From Rotaria socialis (lineage: Eukaryota > Rotifera > Eurotatoria > Philodinida > Philodinidae), in NCBI GenBank assembly GCA_905331475.1, contig CAJNYU010002951.1, positions 1 to 64,000 of the forward strand: DNA of 64,000 nt, written 5' to 3'. Numbering within the stretch: the stretch's first letter is position 1; each line of letters begins with the position of its first letter. Shown one piece after another: positions 38,690 through 49,531 of this stretch. Position numbers and translations under genes: made by a program. The notes under the pieces were generated by a model. It was not told the DNA's origin. It made no database searches and saw nothing but the letters and a program-made list of their open reading frames with translations.

Positions 38690-40497
38690 TATAATAATAC
38701 ATTTGATTTATAATAACTGAAATAAATAATTGAATATTAAACGGAAAGAAAAGAAAAATTTCTTTCATTCTATTTTATAATTAAAATCATACAAGTTAGA
38801 TAATCTTGACTATGAAAATTAAAGATTATTTTTTTGCAACTGCTCAACATAAATCATATCAGCGAGATGTTTTTTACTCTATTTGTTTCTGAGATGTAAT
38901 CAATGTTATTCTAGTCAATAGATTGTTCTTTCAAGTGCACTATCTATCTATCAAGATGTTGTAATCGAAGTACATTGCAAATGTATCTAAATCAACTAAA
39001 TAGAGTAATTGTCCAACTTGACGAATTACCGAGTTTTTTACTAGTCCAATTTTCGTGATATGCTTGTGGATTTATTAAGAACAGTTGCAGATATCATGGC
39101 GACCCGTGACATTATCAAGAACGGCATGTTTCTTTTGATAGTACTACTCGACAGCGAGCTCCAACATCGTCCGACTGTGAAATATCTCCATATTGTACAT
39201 TTCATAGAGAATTTGATTAGTTTTACGCACAATATTCTAATTGTATTAATTACATGATATGGCAGAAAACATTTTATATTCTTATAGTTATAAGTAATAC
39301 TATATAAAAGAATGTGTTAAATAGATTAATTGATATGATCGGTTATTATTAGATCATTCACGTACCTCTACGAATACTGGTTACAAAAAAAAGAAAAGGA
39401 AGAGGAAATAATCGATTATCATTCATATCATTATGAATAAGTTAACTTTTGCACTCAACAGTAGATATAAATAACATCTTTGTTTTCTGATTACGTAGGC
39501 GTAGAGTTTTTCTGTTGCGTACATTGATTCTTATATATCTCATATACGTATGTATAGAGACGAGCACAAACAGTTGGAGGGCGTTGAATAGAGAAAGGTC
39601 GTTTTGTTTGGTATCATCATTTTGATACCTCCTGCTGTTGTCGATTTTCTGCTACTGAAAGTAGAAGAATATGTAGAGATAGACAATGATTGTACCATGC
39701 CGTATGGATAGATTTTCTAATGGAAGAAAACGGCATTCTCTCTTATCGTCTTGTTGATTCACGAGAATAACTCCATACGCGTCGACGAACAGGATGATAT
39801 TATTTATGCATTGTTTATGTTTATGCATGTCTGTGTATTGCTATTTTATCATTAGAACGGATTCTCTATATGAACAAACGAGAATCATCATCATCATCAT
39901 CATTATCATCATCTCAGAAAGGAAAGAAGGAAAAAAAGGAGAAGATAGCTAAATGTATAATGTCTTCTTCCTAGTACGATCCTACACTGATGATTGGTTC
40001 TTGTCTTCCACACTTCTTTCTTTTTTTTTCTGCTACGATAACTCATATCGCGCATATGTGTGTATATACGGAGTATCCTCTAGTGATGAATTAGTCGATC
40101 TCTTATTTTCTCGTTTTCCAACCGTTTGTATACCCATATATCATTCATACAGCTAGACAAATAAGACGTTACATTGCGAATCCCAGAGTAAGCGTTTTAA
40201 GGTTTTAATTGATATTTTCTTCGGTTTCTTTTTTATTTTCATTCTATAAGAGTGACAAACGATTGAAATAATTTTTCTTACTTGGTAGTAGTAGTAGTAG
40301 TAGTAGTAGCAGTAGTGTCATTACATTTACCTTGTTCTGTTCTTGCATTTTCTCTCGTTCTATGTGACTTCTTAAAAGAAGAAAGAGAGAAAGAGGGAGA
40401 AAGCGAGTGATATAGTTTTGTTGACATATTTGAAGCACAAAAAAAACTTCTTTTTTTATATTTCATTTTGATTCAAGTATTTACATCGTCATCATCC
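38690..40497. other. Spacer and leader before RBM24
   Basis: Contains the 3' end of the previous gene, AT-rich DNA, an ATC microsatellite (39883-39915) and a TAG microsatellite (40285-40316). No gene was recognised. An intron-containing 5' leader of RBM24 could lie here. Confidence 0.5.
40285..40316. repeat. TAG trinucleotide microsatellite
   Basis: About ten TAG units with one CAG interruption lie in the RBM24 upstream region. The same TAG repeat occurs on the same strand at 53547-53571 and 54681-54704. Confidence 0.9.
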
Positions 40498-43051
40498 ATG
40501 TCATTGCATAAAGATACAACATTTACAAGTAAGCATTTCAAGATTATATTCTGCAAATTCAAAAGGCAAAGAATTGATTATGATATTGATTTTATTTTAT
40601 AGAAATCTTTGTCGGTGGTTTACCTTATCACACAACAGATGATACATTACGAAAATTTTTTGAACGTTTTGGTGAAATCGAAGAAGCAGTTGTAAGTAGT
40701 TGATTTTTGTTTTAAAGTGACTTTATATGATTAATTTTGTATAATTTATCTAATAAAGGTTATTACTGACCGACAAACAGGCAAATCACGTGGCTATGGA
40801 TTTGTAAGTTGAAAACAAAAAAAAAGGAAGATTGATTATTATTACGCGCATATATATATATATATGTATTCATGAGTGGATATGCTAGTTTCCTGTCTTG
40901 AAAGATAATTGTTCTGTTCTCTTATCACTGGCACGTCATCAATCAGTCAAGGAATCTAAGCATGTCTACTACTAATACGAATGTTCCGATGTTTTTTCAA
41001 CTTTCTACGAACAGTTGTTTGATCATGAGCAAATCATGTAAAGATTTACTTGAGATTCCAATGTATACGCATATATATATATATATATGATTAATAGGAA
41101 AAGGTCAAAAGAAACCTTTCAAGATTATTTCGCTATTATTTTTTCACACCAATTAACTTGAATTTTTAAAGGTGACCATGAATACACAAGAAGCCGCAAA
41201 TTTAGCAACAAAAGAAGCCAATCCTGTTATCGATGGTCGAAAAGCAAATGTAAATTTAGCATATCTTGGCGCTAAACCACGTGTTATACCATCACCAGCG
41301 GGTAAGCTAAGATTTATCTACATGATATGACTGCTCTTTACTTTATCCATATTATTTTTCAATACCTATGTTTACAAAAAATACATATAATTATTAAACA
41401 ATAATAATAAATGACAATCCTTTCTCTCTCCTCATTAATTGTAGTACGAGCAGCATGAGAAAAAGAAGTTAAACGAGACAGTAAGTTAATGCTCTGGATG
41501 GCGCTGCCGTTTGTTTGACTGAGCACGTTATTTGTGCCAGTTACTTGATGTTTTTGTTTTAAATATTCTTTTTGTTTTTCTTAACCTAATACGTCAAATT
41601 ATAATAAAATAACTAAAACTATATATATATATATATATATGTACGATAACAACCATACCCACACCATTGTGGCATGGAATCTTAATTTTTTTATTATTCT
41701 GTGTTTCGAGTGTTTGACGTTGATGTTGTTGTGGTGCTCACTCTCTGTCTCTCTGTGTGTGCGCTCGTGTGTTCGCTTTCGTGTGCGTGTGCCTTTTCTC
41801 AGTACTTTAATTTTCCATCTCTTAGTTATTTGATCACATAGTAGCAGTATGAATGAGACAAACAGGAACCAATACAATAATGATGATATAAATTTATGTT
41901 CTTTTCTTTTCGTTTTGAGACAATTGAAATTTGATTCCATATAAATAAATATTGAAATGTACAAGAGACGATAACGAATTCTAACAGCGTGTATGCGTGA
42001 TTTGTATGCCTTTAGAAATTCACCTCGATTGTTGTTATTCTTGTTTCTTGTTTCTTGGTTGCAGTAATCGATTTTTGTTGATTGATTTTATTTTATTTTA
42101 TTATCTTTCAACCAACATTACACATATTTTTGATGAATTAAAATTGATTTATTGATTCATAACTATTTTTCTTTCAATTATTATAGGTCTTATCCCACTT
42201 CATCTTGCCGGCGCTTATTCAGCAGGATTGCCTGCAACTTATGGGTGAGTTCATTTCAATTTTTATTCTCTCTCTCTCTCTCTCGCTCTCCTTCGCTCTA
42301 GTTTTACGTATAGACGAGTGAACTCCCTACAGAGAAATCAAATCAATCTTGAAGTTGAAGAAGAAAAAGAAAGAATGTTTATTTGAAAAACAGAACACTC
42401 AAGTAATCAAGCGAATTTGATGAAAGGCCACCCTCTGTGTATTGACGCACACATACGGTGCTCATGACGTGATTGCTCTCTCATGTTGAAATAGATTTCC
42501 TCTATCAAATTTAGATAGTTTAGATAAACAGAAAGAAAGAAGGAAGGAAAGAATAATTTTTTCTTCTGTCTAAATTCAATTCCGAGATAAACGATTAAAC
42601 ACATGTCATACGTCTGGATAATTTTTTCTTTTCTTTTCTTGGTTTTAGAATTCAACCGATTTATTATCAACAACCACCAACAACAACTTTATTAGCGACA
42701 AATGCAACACAACAAGCTCTAAGTACATTAATACCTAATCAAACAGCAAATGCATTGAATGGTGTACATACATCACAGAATCAATCCACAGGTGGACCAT
42801 CCTATTATGAATTAACTTATGCTACAGCTCCGTTAACGTCGGCAGGAATTGAACAGCCATCATATATATATGCGACTACTTCTGGACAAACTTTTTCTTA
42901 TGCGCAATTACCGGCTGGAGTTACTCAACAACAAGTAGGTCCAACTAATCTCAATGATGTTTACTCGAATCATACAACAAAATATATGATTGAGGATCAT
43001 AGTGGATCTGTTGAGCGTGATCATCATCAACGTGCTGCTGCCGGATGGTGA
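40498..43051 (+). CDS. RBM24: RBM24/RBM38 RNA-binding protein
   Basis: Single-RRM protein controlling alternative splicing and mRNA stability, in vertebrates especially in muscle and heart. The worm homologue is SUP-12. Exons 40498-40528, 40603-40691, 40759-40803, 41172-41301, 42187-42244 and 42649-43051 join in phase to 251 aa. The start [20 protein letters not shown] leads straight into the RRM: RNP2 is KIFVGGLPY and RNP1 is [10 protein letters not shown], followed by [20 protein letters not shown], nearly identical to the vertebrate proteins I know. The tail is polar and low complexity (Thr, Gln, Ala, Tyr), as in the family, and ends [15 protein letters not shown] is at 43253. RBM24 and RBM38 cannot be told apart here, since the split is vertebrate-specific. 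Confidence 0.95.
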
Positions 43052-44569
43052 TAAACCTTACCAAAAAAAAATATGTGCAGGGAAAATGACGAAAAAAATT
43101 TATCTAGATCATCAATGCTGTGTTTCTTTTTTTTCTTTTCCTTTCTTTAACGTTCTTTTTTCTTTTTTTGTTTAATTTTTTTTTCATCGAAAAAAACGAA
43201 AAACCTAGCCGATCATTTTCTACTGTACAGTCAAAGATTTTCGCTTGTTGACAATAAATCAAGAAAGCGAGTCTTATCTTAAAACGAACATTTGAATTAC
43301 AAGATAATAAATTGCAAATCAATTCATTCTTTTTTCCCGTTTATTGATGATAGACCTGACTGTGTGTGTGAACCGAAACCAGCATTCGGAGTGACAATTC
43401 GAGGTAGAGTGCAACGCTGCACTTTGTTTCAAGAATCCAAATGTACCAAAGTGCCAATCTAAAAAGATATGTAGAAAAACAAGAAATATTAATTTATGTT
43501 TTGCGCGTTGGGCTTATCGATTAAAATAAAATAGCTATGAAAAATATGAATGTAAATCATCAATACAACACAAGATTGAGAAAATAAAATTAGTCAGTAA
43601 TAGGAATTCCCTGTACCCGTAAATCTTCATTGTGGCTCATCAATAAAATACGTACAATAGAGAAACTAAGGGGAAAAGGCCGATCTCACGAAATTCCATG
43701 TGGATCCTAGGAATTAAATGAAAATTTCGAGCATCCAAAAAAACTCATGGATCTGAAGAAAATCTTGAAAATTCAGGTAGTACAAAATTTACCTTTTGCC
43801 CCTTAATGGGAGTTTAGTTCCAATGAGAGGCTAACTTTTGATCTCATGGAAAAATTCGAAAAACAGACACTAGTCTAATGTAAAGTGCATATTGTGGAAA
43901 AAAACGAAAATAGGATTTTATGTAGAGAATTAGAATGTATCATTTTTTCACAAGTAGTTAGGTGTGAATGTGAATTATGACGGTTTCTTCTTTGTTGTAG
44001 GTATAAAATAATTCTCCAGATTGTTTGGATTCTGTAGGAAATAAAACGGACTATCAAGGTTTTGGGAGATTCTTTAAGACTACTGGATATCTCCAGATGT
44101 CAAATTTTTTCTCTTTTAATCAAATTTCACTAATCGATCAAAACTCATAAAATCTTACTTATGAATCAAAGAAAATTTTATCTTTGTTTTTAGTGATCGG
44201 CTCAGAAGATTCGTGCATTAACTTCATTGAGACTAACAATCAACAGTCTTCTCGAAATTTTCTGGGTTTTGACATTGGATTATTTGTACCTAGCAACGTT
44301 CAGTAACATGTAAAAATAGAAAATCTCTCACAGTTTTTCGATCTTAAGTTATTTCAGATCCATAACTGATTATTAAAAACTTAATCAGTGCACACAACCA
44401 GCTAGTTTTCTCAAGGTTCGATTGCAATCCTTAAGAGAAGTAGAAAAAAATAACGTGTGATATGGTCTCTAATTTCTTCTATATTTCATGTTTCTATGCA
44501 GTCTCTGTTAGAATTTATTAAAAATATTTCCATCTGCACAACGTCTGCTCAAAGATTCATATTAATGTA
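43052..44569. other. Spacer after RBM24
   Basis: RBM24 3' region and about 1.3 kb of AT-rich DNA. A weak inverted pair (AAGGGGAAAAGG at about 43670 and CCTTTTGCCCCTT at about 43793) is too short and diverged to call an element. No gene was found. Confidence 0.45.
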
Positions 44570-45197
44570 TGACTTCGTTTATGTTCACAGGGCAAAAATA
44601 GCATCCAGCTGCTTTCGCTACACTCCGTCTCATTGCGAGAGAAAGAATAATTCCCTCCTCTTTTAAATAGTCAAGTACGAATAAAATCACCTCAGATGCA
44701 TTCATATCATACCTAGAAATGAAATTGAATAAGTCTTATAAAATTTCGCCACCATCATTACTTACTACATAAATTATAAAAAATGAATTCTTCAAGAGAA
44801 ATTAAGTTATACCGTAACATAAAACGCTCTCTTTTTAACAATGAAACAGAATTGCAAGATAAAATGATGCTCAACATTGTTTACTGTCCACTCAATAGTA
44901 TACTAATAAAAAAAGAAAGGCTCGTGACAATCTATATAAAACGAGTTGAAGTACAAAAAATGGCACATGAGTACTCAAAACATGCTGAGATTTTCTAGAA
45001 CCAAACAGATGCAATATTGATTTATGGGAGAATGCGCTAACAACAATCTATTCTAGTACTAATCCTGAGACAAAATATTAAGAAGACTTCCAATTCCACT
45101 GATCGATAAACTATCACAGGAGAATCATTCCGGCAAGGGTCAGGCAATGAATATACCAAATACCATATGTGTTTCAATAAACCCGACGAAATCTTTT

Positions 45198-45363
45198 GGG
45201 ATTCCTGGACACGGGCCTACAGTCGGATCCGATGTTTGATTTTAACGGAATCTAACTCTAACGAATCACCCTTACGCTCTGATGGCTCAAAATTCTTATT
45301 TGATCCTGAATAAGAAAATGATTTTTTCCGTCGGAGCCGACAATAGATCCGTGTCCTGGGATC
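45198..45363. repeat. Short fold-back insertion in copy A
   Basis: The left arm GGGATTCCTGGACACGG, with CAGTCGGATCCGA after it, pairs with the right arm TCGGAGCCGACAATAGATCC and GTGTCCTGGGATC read backwards. Arms are about 33 bp and roughly three quarters matched. No clear target duplication is seen. The region has no evident counterpart in copy B, so it probably arrived after the duplication. Confidence 0.55.
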
Positions 45364-45821
45364 GTTCCTCGCGCTATGTCGATCGCACTCTGTTTGATCA
45401 TGTGTAGGGATTCGAACATTTTTAATTAAGAAAGTACATTTTTTACGATTACAGAATAAATTGATATTATCTTTGAGTTTTTCGTGTACCTTCATATCGA
45501 GTGGAAATAAAACATTTTTTCACAGCGAATATATTTTTTGCCAATACAGTTTCTATTACCTTTTCACTCCTTCTATCACCGGTACAATGTCACGAACATA
45601 TTCAAAGCATTAAAACTTCCATAACACTCCAGTTGACTTGCTCTTTTTGAAAAAAAAGAATGCCTGTAGTTGCACAATTGCATAATTTTATTTTAGGATT
45701 GATTGCTTAGGATGCTTATAAAACACAGAAATGATGAGAGGAATTTGCAGGCCTTAAGTCATTTTATTTATTCGCATCTTTTGCGTGCGTCTCGGTTGAT
45801 TTTATTTCAGTGAAATTTCAG

Positions 45822-45956
45822 ATGCCTACGAAAAGGAGGTATCGGGCAAAAGTAGAAACAGTTCCACCGCGGAAAAGATCGGCAAACAAACTCCACTGAA
45901 ATTCGAAAACGAACGTACGAGTTGGTGTTATAGCAAATCACGAACTTACATTACAG
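45822..45956 (+). pseudogene. Broken first-exon copy of the 47801 gene
   Basis: Starts ATGCCTACGAAAAGGAGGTA and aligns along its length with exon 1 at 47801-47944, sharing PPRK, the NSKxKxRVGVI-like end and the splice donor after CAG. Codon 25 region reads CACTGA where the intact copy has CACCGA, a stop in frame. None of the later six exons is found downstream. It is a dead duplicate of the neighbouring gene. Confidence 0.82.
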
Positions 45957-46369
45957 GTATATAATATAATTTTGATGATTTGATGAGAAACAAATATCAC
46001 AAAATTGTTTGCTTCCAATATCTCAAATGATAAATCGTATCCATGAGTACTTCGATAGAGATGAATACGAGTCATGAAATAATACTTTACACATCTGTCT
46101 TCTATTTGAGAATATCTATTGAAATGGAGCGTGGGTATCAGTGATTGAGTAAAATGATATATTCCTATCGAACACAAAGGTTTCTACATAATGAACGGTC
46201 GTATATGTGCATATTAGCCATCGATACTCTGATCTTCTAGTATATGCTATCCGAGTTTACAATGGTGCCCACTGATGATTCTAGAAAAGAATCATTGATG
46301 AGTTTTAATTGCGTTATTTTTAATCTTACTCTAACATATTCTTAGACACTGTCGTTCAGCCTATTATAT

Positions 46370-46610
46370 TCATTTTATTTTATTTATTTAGTGATATTTA
46401 TATTATATTATATTTATTGTATTTTATTTATATTACTTTATTTTTTAGGTCATTGTATTTTCTTTTATTTTTTAGATTACTGCATTTTATTCTATTTTAT
46501 TTCACTTTTTAGAAGTTTAGCTCTTTTATTTTATGCATTTCATTTTATCGGATCGTTTTTAATTTTAATTTTATTGTATTTTATTTTAAGAAATAAAATA
46601 TAAATGATCA
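46370..46610. repeat. TTTTA-rich low-complexity tract
   Basis: About 240 bp of TTTTATTTTATTTA-like sequence separates the two duplication copies. The open frame within it is purely hydrophobic low complexity (Phe, Leu, Tyr, Ile) and is not a gene. Confidence 0.8.
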
Positions 46611-47800
46611 ACGTAACACTCGACCTTTTTCAACGGAAACGACCTTAAACGACATCGTTAACGCTCAGAGGAAAAACGGTCCGTAAACAGAGCTGACGGA
46701 AAACGGTGAAAAATAGCGATCGTTTTTCATTGTTTAGGGCGTTGATTACGGCGTTCCTTGACCGTTTCAGGTAGTTTTTATGCAAGACTTCCCTTAATTT
46801 CACAGGATGAGAGTAGCATTCAATTACTTTCGCTACACCCCCTTTCGTTGTAATAGAAATAATGACTCACAGATGCTTTAAATAGTCAAGTACGAATTAA
46901 AACACCGCAAATGCATTCTGACCCCATACAAAAACGAAATTAAATAAACCCTAGAAAATGCTAGAGAATGTGTTGTTTTTAATAGAAACTATATGCAATG
47001 TTGTCATTCAGAACCTTTTTTTTTAAAGAATATAATCAAATTGCAAGGTTGAATCCTGTGCAATACTTCTTGCTGTTCATTAAACAATATACTAATAGAA
47101 AAGGTGCGAAGTAGTCAATAACAGACGAGCTGATATAGTTGCATTCAACACTCATATAATACATCAACGAATAAAAAGTATCACATCCTGATATACAGAC
47201 GTAAACCATACACAAATCTCAAATATCTGGAAGAATTTTTTAAGTTTATGCTTGTTTTCAACTCCAACGATACATGAGACCTCGAAACGAGTCGAATCAT
47301 TCTAGAATCATACCCACACCTACAAGACTTCGAATACTTGCAATCTAGAAACTAAATTAATGTTCGTCACGTTGAATCGTTAGTTGCTTTTGAATTTCAC
47401 TTATAATGCCTTCATATCGAATGGAAATAGAACTATTTTTCACAATGAATAAATAATTCTATGGACTTAGGTTTAGTTCGTTGAATTGTTCCTTGTGTCA
47501 CCGTTTCATCATAAAATAAATACCAAAACAGTAAAAACTTCCATCCTAGTGTAAGTGCATTTTTTTTTGAAAAAAATAAAACTAAAAAGAACGCCTGCGA
47601 TTGCACAATTGCTTATAGTTGGCATTAAAAATTGGTTATTTATAATTTTCACAATACTTGAGAATGATGAGAAGACCTTATAGGGCTTATGTAATATCAT
47701 TCCTGCTTATGGCATGCATGCGTCTCATTTCAGTTGTTGTTTGTGCTTGATTATTTAAAAACGAGCACGAATCATTGTTGTTATTTCAGTCAAATTTGAG

Positions 47801-48989
47801 ATGTCGACAAAAAAGAAGTATCATAGTCATCAATGCAAGGTACAACCAGTTCCGCCAAGAAAGAAAAACCCGAACAAACGCCACCGAAATTCAAAAAAGA
47901 AGGCACGAGTTGGCGTTATAACAAATCACGAGCTCGCATTGCAGGTATGCAATTTAATTTTGATGCTTGGAAGAAAACATTATCATAAAACTGTTAGCAT
48001 TTAATATCACTCGAACATATTATGCAGCTTGTTTTATTCTATAGTCGAGTCAGATATTTTTAATTATTCTCTTTCTTCTTAGAATGGTGATTTTATAGTA
48101 TCCAACCAAAAACAATTAAACATCAAATCTTTCGCACTTGCAGATGCCGAAACTATTCCAACAGACCGGATTCAACCTATCTTTTTGAAACGTATACGTT
48201 CATCAAAGAGTGTTGCTACTTCTGTTTATACAAATGAAGTTGATTTCGATGATGTAAGTGGTTCTTTGTTTCCTTTTCAATGAATTAGCTCTTTTGCTAG
48301 ATTGTCAAGTTTCAAAATCTCTCAGCAATATCGAAGTCGTCAATTCCTACTATAATCACTGACAACTTTGCAAGACCAGCAAGAAGAATGGAAACGTTGA
48401 ATCAATTACAAGGACAAGTATAGGTTTACAAAATGGTCATTATGAAAAGGCCGTCTATTTTCTCATTTTTTCATAGACGATATCTGCTAGTGGGAAAACC
48501 GGTATCAAAGTACATGATCATAATTCATCGAATGTTCGGGAGCAATGGCAGTCATATATCTCACGAGCCGGTGGACGTCAAGTAAGCTCTCACACAGTAT
48601 CAATTATCCTGTAATGAGTCTATATAATTTCAAAGGTTGATACAGACTTGAGATCTGTAAAACAGTCGAATTTTCGACTTCCGATTCCAGTACGTATGCC
48701 ATTATAATATCTAGTCTTCTGCCTACTTTCCCTCTGATACAGGAAGAAGATTACAAGAAGCCATCGAACTCTGTGGATTATGATCGTGATAAAGTTACAC
48801 GACACAAGGAACAACGAAAGTAGGCTCAGACGAACTTTATTGGTTAATATCGTATCTCTTTTTTTCAGATATTTTTCCTGTCCTTGCTCTTCTTTCTGCT
48901 TTATTTGCAGTCTATTATGCATTCTCCTAGTGGCTGCAAGTGCGGCAAGTCTAATTGTCAGTTTGCTAGTTGCAGAGAATAAAATTTAA
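47801..48989 (+). CDS. Unrecognised 262-aa protein with C-terminal membrane anchor
   Basis: I do not recognise the family. Seven exons (47801-47944, 48083-48253, 48301-48417, 48477-48581, 48636-48689, 48743-48819, 48869-48989) join in phase with 47-138-bp introns. The N-terminus is strongly basic (MSTKKKYHSHQCK, PPRKKNPNKRHRNSKKKAR), resembling a nuclear or RNA-binding tail. The middle is polar without clear domains (NFARPARRMETLNQLQGQ, REQWQSYISRAGGRQ). The last 35 residues are cysteine-rich and hydrophobic (YFSCPCSSFCFICSLLC, then ILLVAASAASLIVSLLVAE) and end NKI, so a tail anchor or type II membrane protein, perhaps palmitoylated, is likely. AATAAA is at 49179. A broken copy of exon 1 lies 2 kb upstream, so this is the surviving member of a tandem pair. 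Confidence 0.78.
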
Positions 48990-49261
48990 GGAACCAGTAT
49001 TGCCAACATTAGACGTCCGACAAGCAGAAAATGGCTGAAGTTTTGTCGTTAAAAGGCAGAAAAAACGGAACGTTTGTGTACGGCATAAAACTATTTTAAG
49101 CGTGTTATCGTAATGTGATAATGAAAATGTTTTTACCTGAGACTTTCATCTGTATTGGACAGAATGAAGAAAAGTCACAATAAATAAACAAAGAAATAGA
49201 AATATTGAATACATTTTATTTTTATGGTTCTATTGGCTTTGTTAGTAATTTTCGATTAACA

Positions 49262-49531
49262 TCAAAATATTCCATATGATTTTTCTATATTTACCTCGAT
49301 AGTATACTGATTACAATTATTACATGTTATTTGAGATTGATCAAATTTATATTCTTTAAAAAATTGTTGATATTCATCAATTTAAGTCGTTCTCTCTTGA
49401 ACATACCCATTTCTAATTTCGTTGTTTTTTGGTTTATATTCGTCTGATAATGTTTGCAATTTTTCAGCAATCATTAGTATGCCAGTATCAATCTCGTCAC
49501 CAATCGTACTATCATCAGCATATTCACTCAT
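49262..49531 (-). pseudogene. Minus-strand small ORF with one in-frame stop
   Basis: Read on the minus strand from the ATG at 49531, it gives MSEYADDSTIGDEIDTGILM, then AEKLQTLSDEYKPKNNEI and, after a TAA at codon 50 (49382-49384), in the same frame IDEYQQFFKEYKFDQSQI and TCNNCNQYTIE. The protein-like composition on both sides of the stop, including a C-x-x-C pair, suggests a real small gene damaged by a nonsense change, or a gene with an unseen intron. Family unknown. It would be the only minus-strand gene in the window. Confidence 0.45.

Larger units (their letters stand above)
44570..46025. repeat. Tandem duplication, copy A (broken)
   Basis: This segment matches 46785-48010 in the same orientation. 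Shared landmarks: CTTTCGCTACAC at 44616 and 46822 (approx.), TAAATAGTCAAGTACGAAT, CCTTCATATCGA-TGGAAATA, then the first exon of the gene at 47801. Copy A carries extra inserted DNA, including the fold-back sequence at 45198-45363, and its similarity ends shortly after exon 1. It is therefore a truncated, decayed duplicate. Confidence 0.8.

Noticed and set aside
40845..41090. Two TA runs with a similar GCATATATATA start as a possible element
   Set aside because: The shared part is only microsatellite plus a few bases in direct orientation; no inverted ends are seen.
41599..41964. 121-codon minus-strand open frame in RBM24 intron 4
   Set aside because: Arises from TA and GT/CT repeats in the intron; composition is repetitive and no family fits.
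43665..43820. Weak inverted pair AAGGGGAAAAGG / CCTTTTGCCCCTT
   Set aside because: Too short and diverged, with no flanking duplication, to support an element.
45217..45495. 92-codon minus-strand open frame
   Set aside because: It overlaps the fold-back insertion in the decayed duplication copy and has no counterpart in the intact copy.
46391..46603. 70-codon open frame of Phe/Leu/Tyr/Ile
   Set aside because: It is a direct translation of the TTTTA-rich low-complexity tract.
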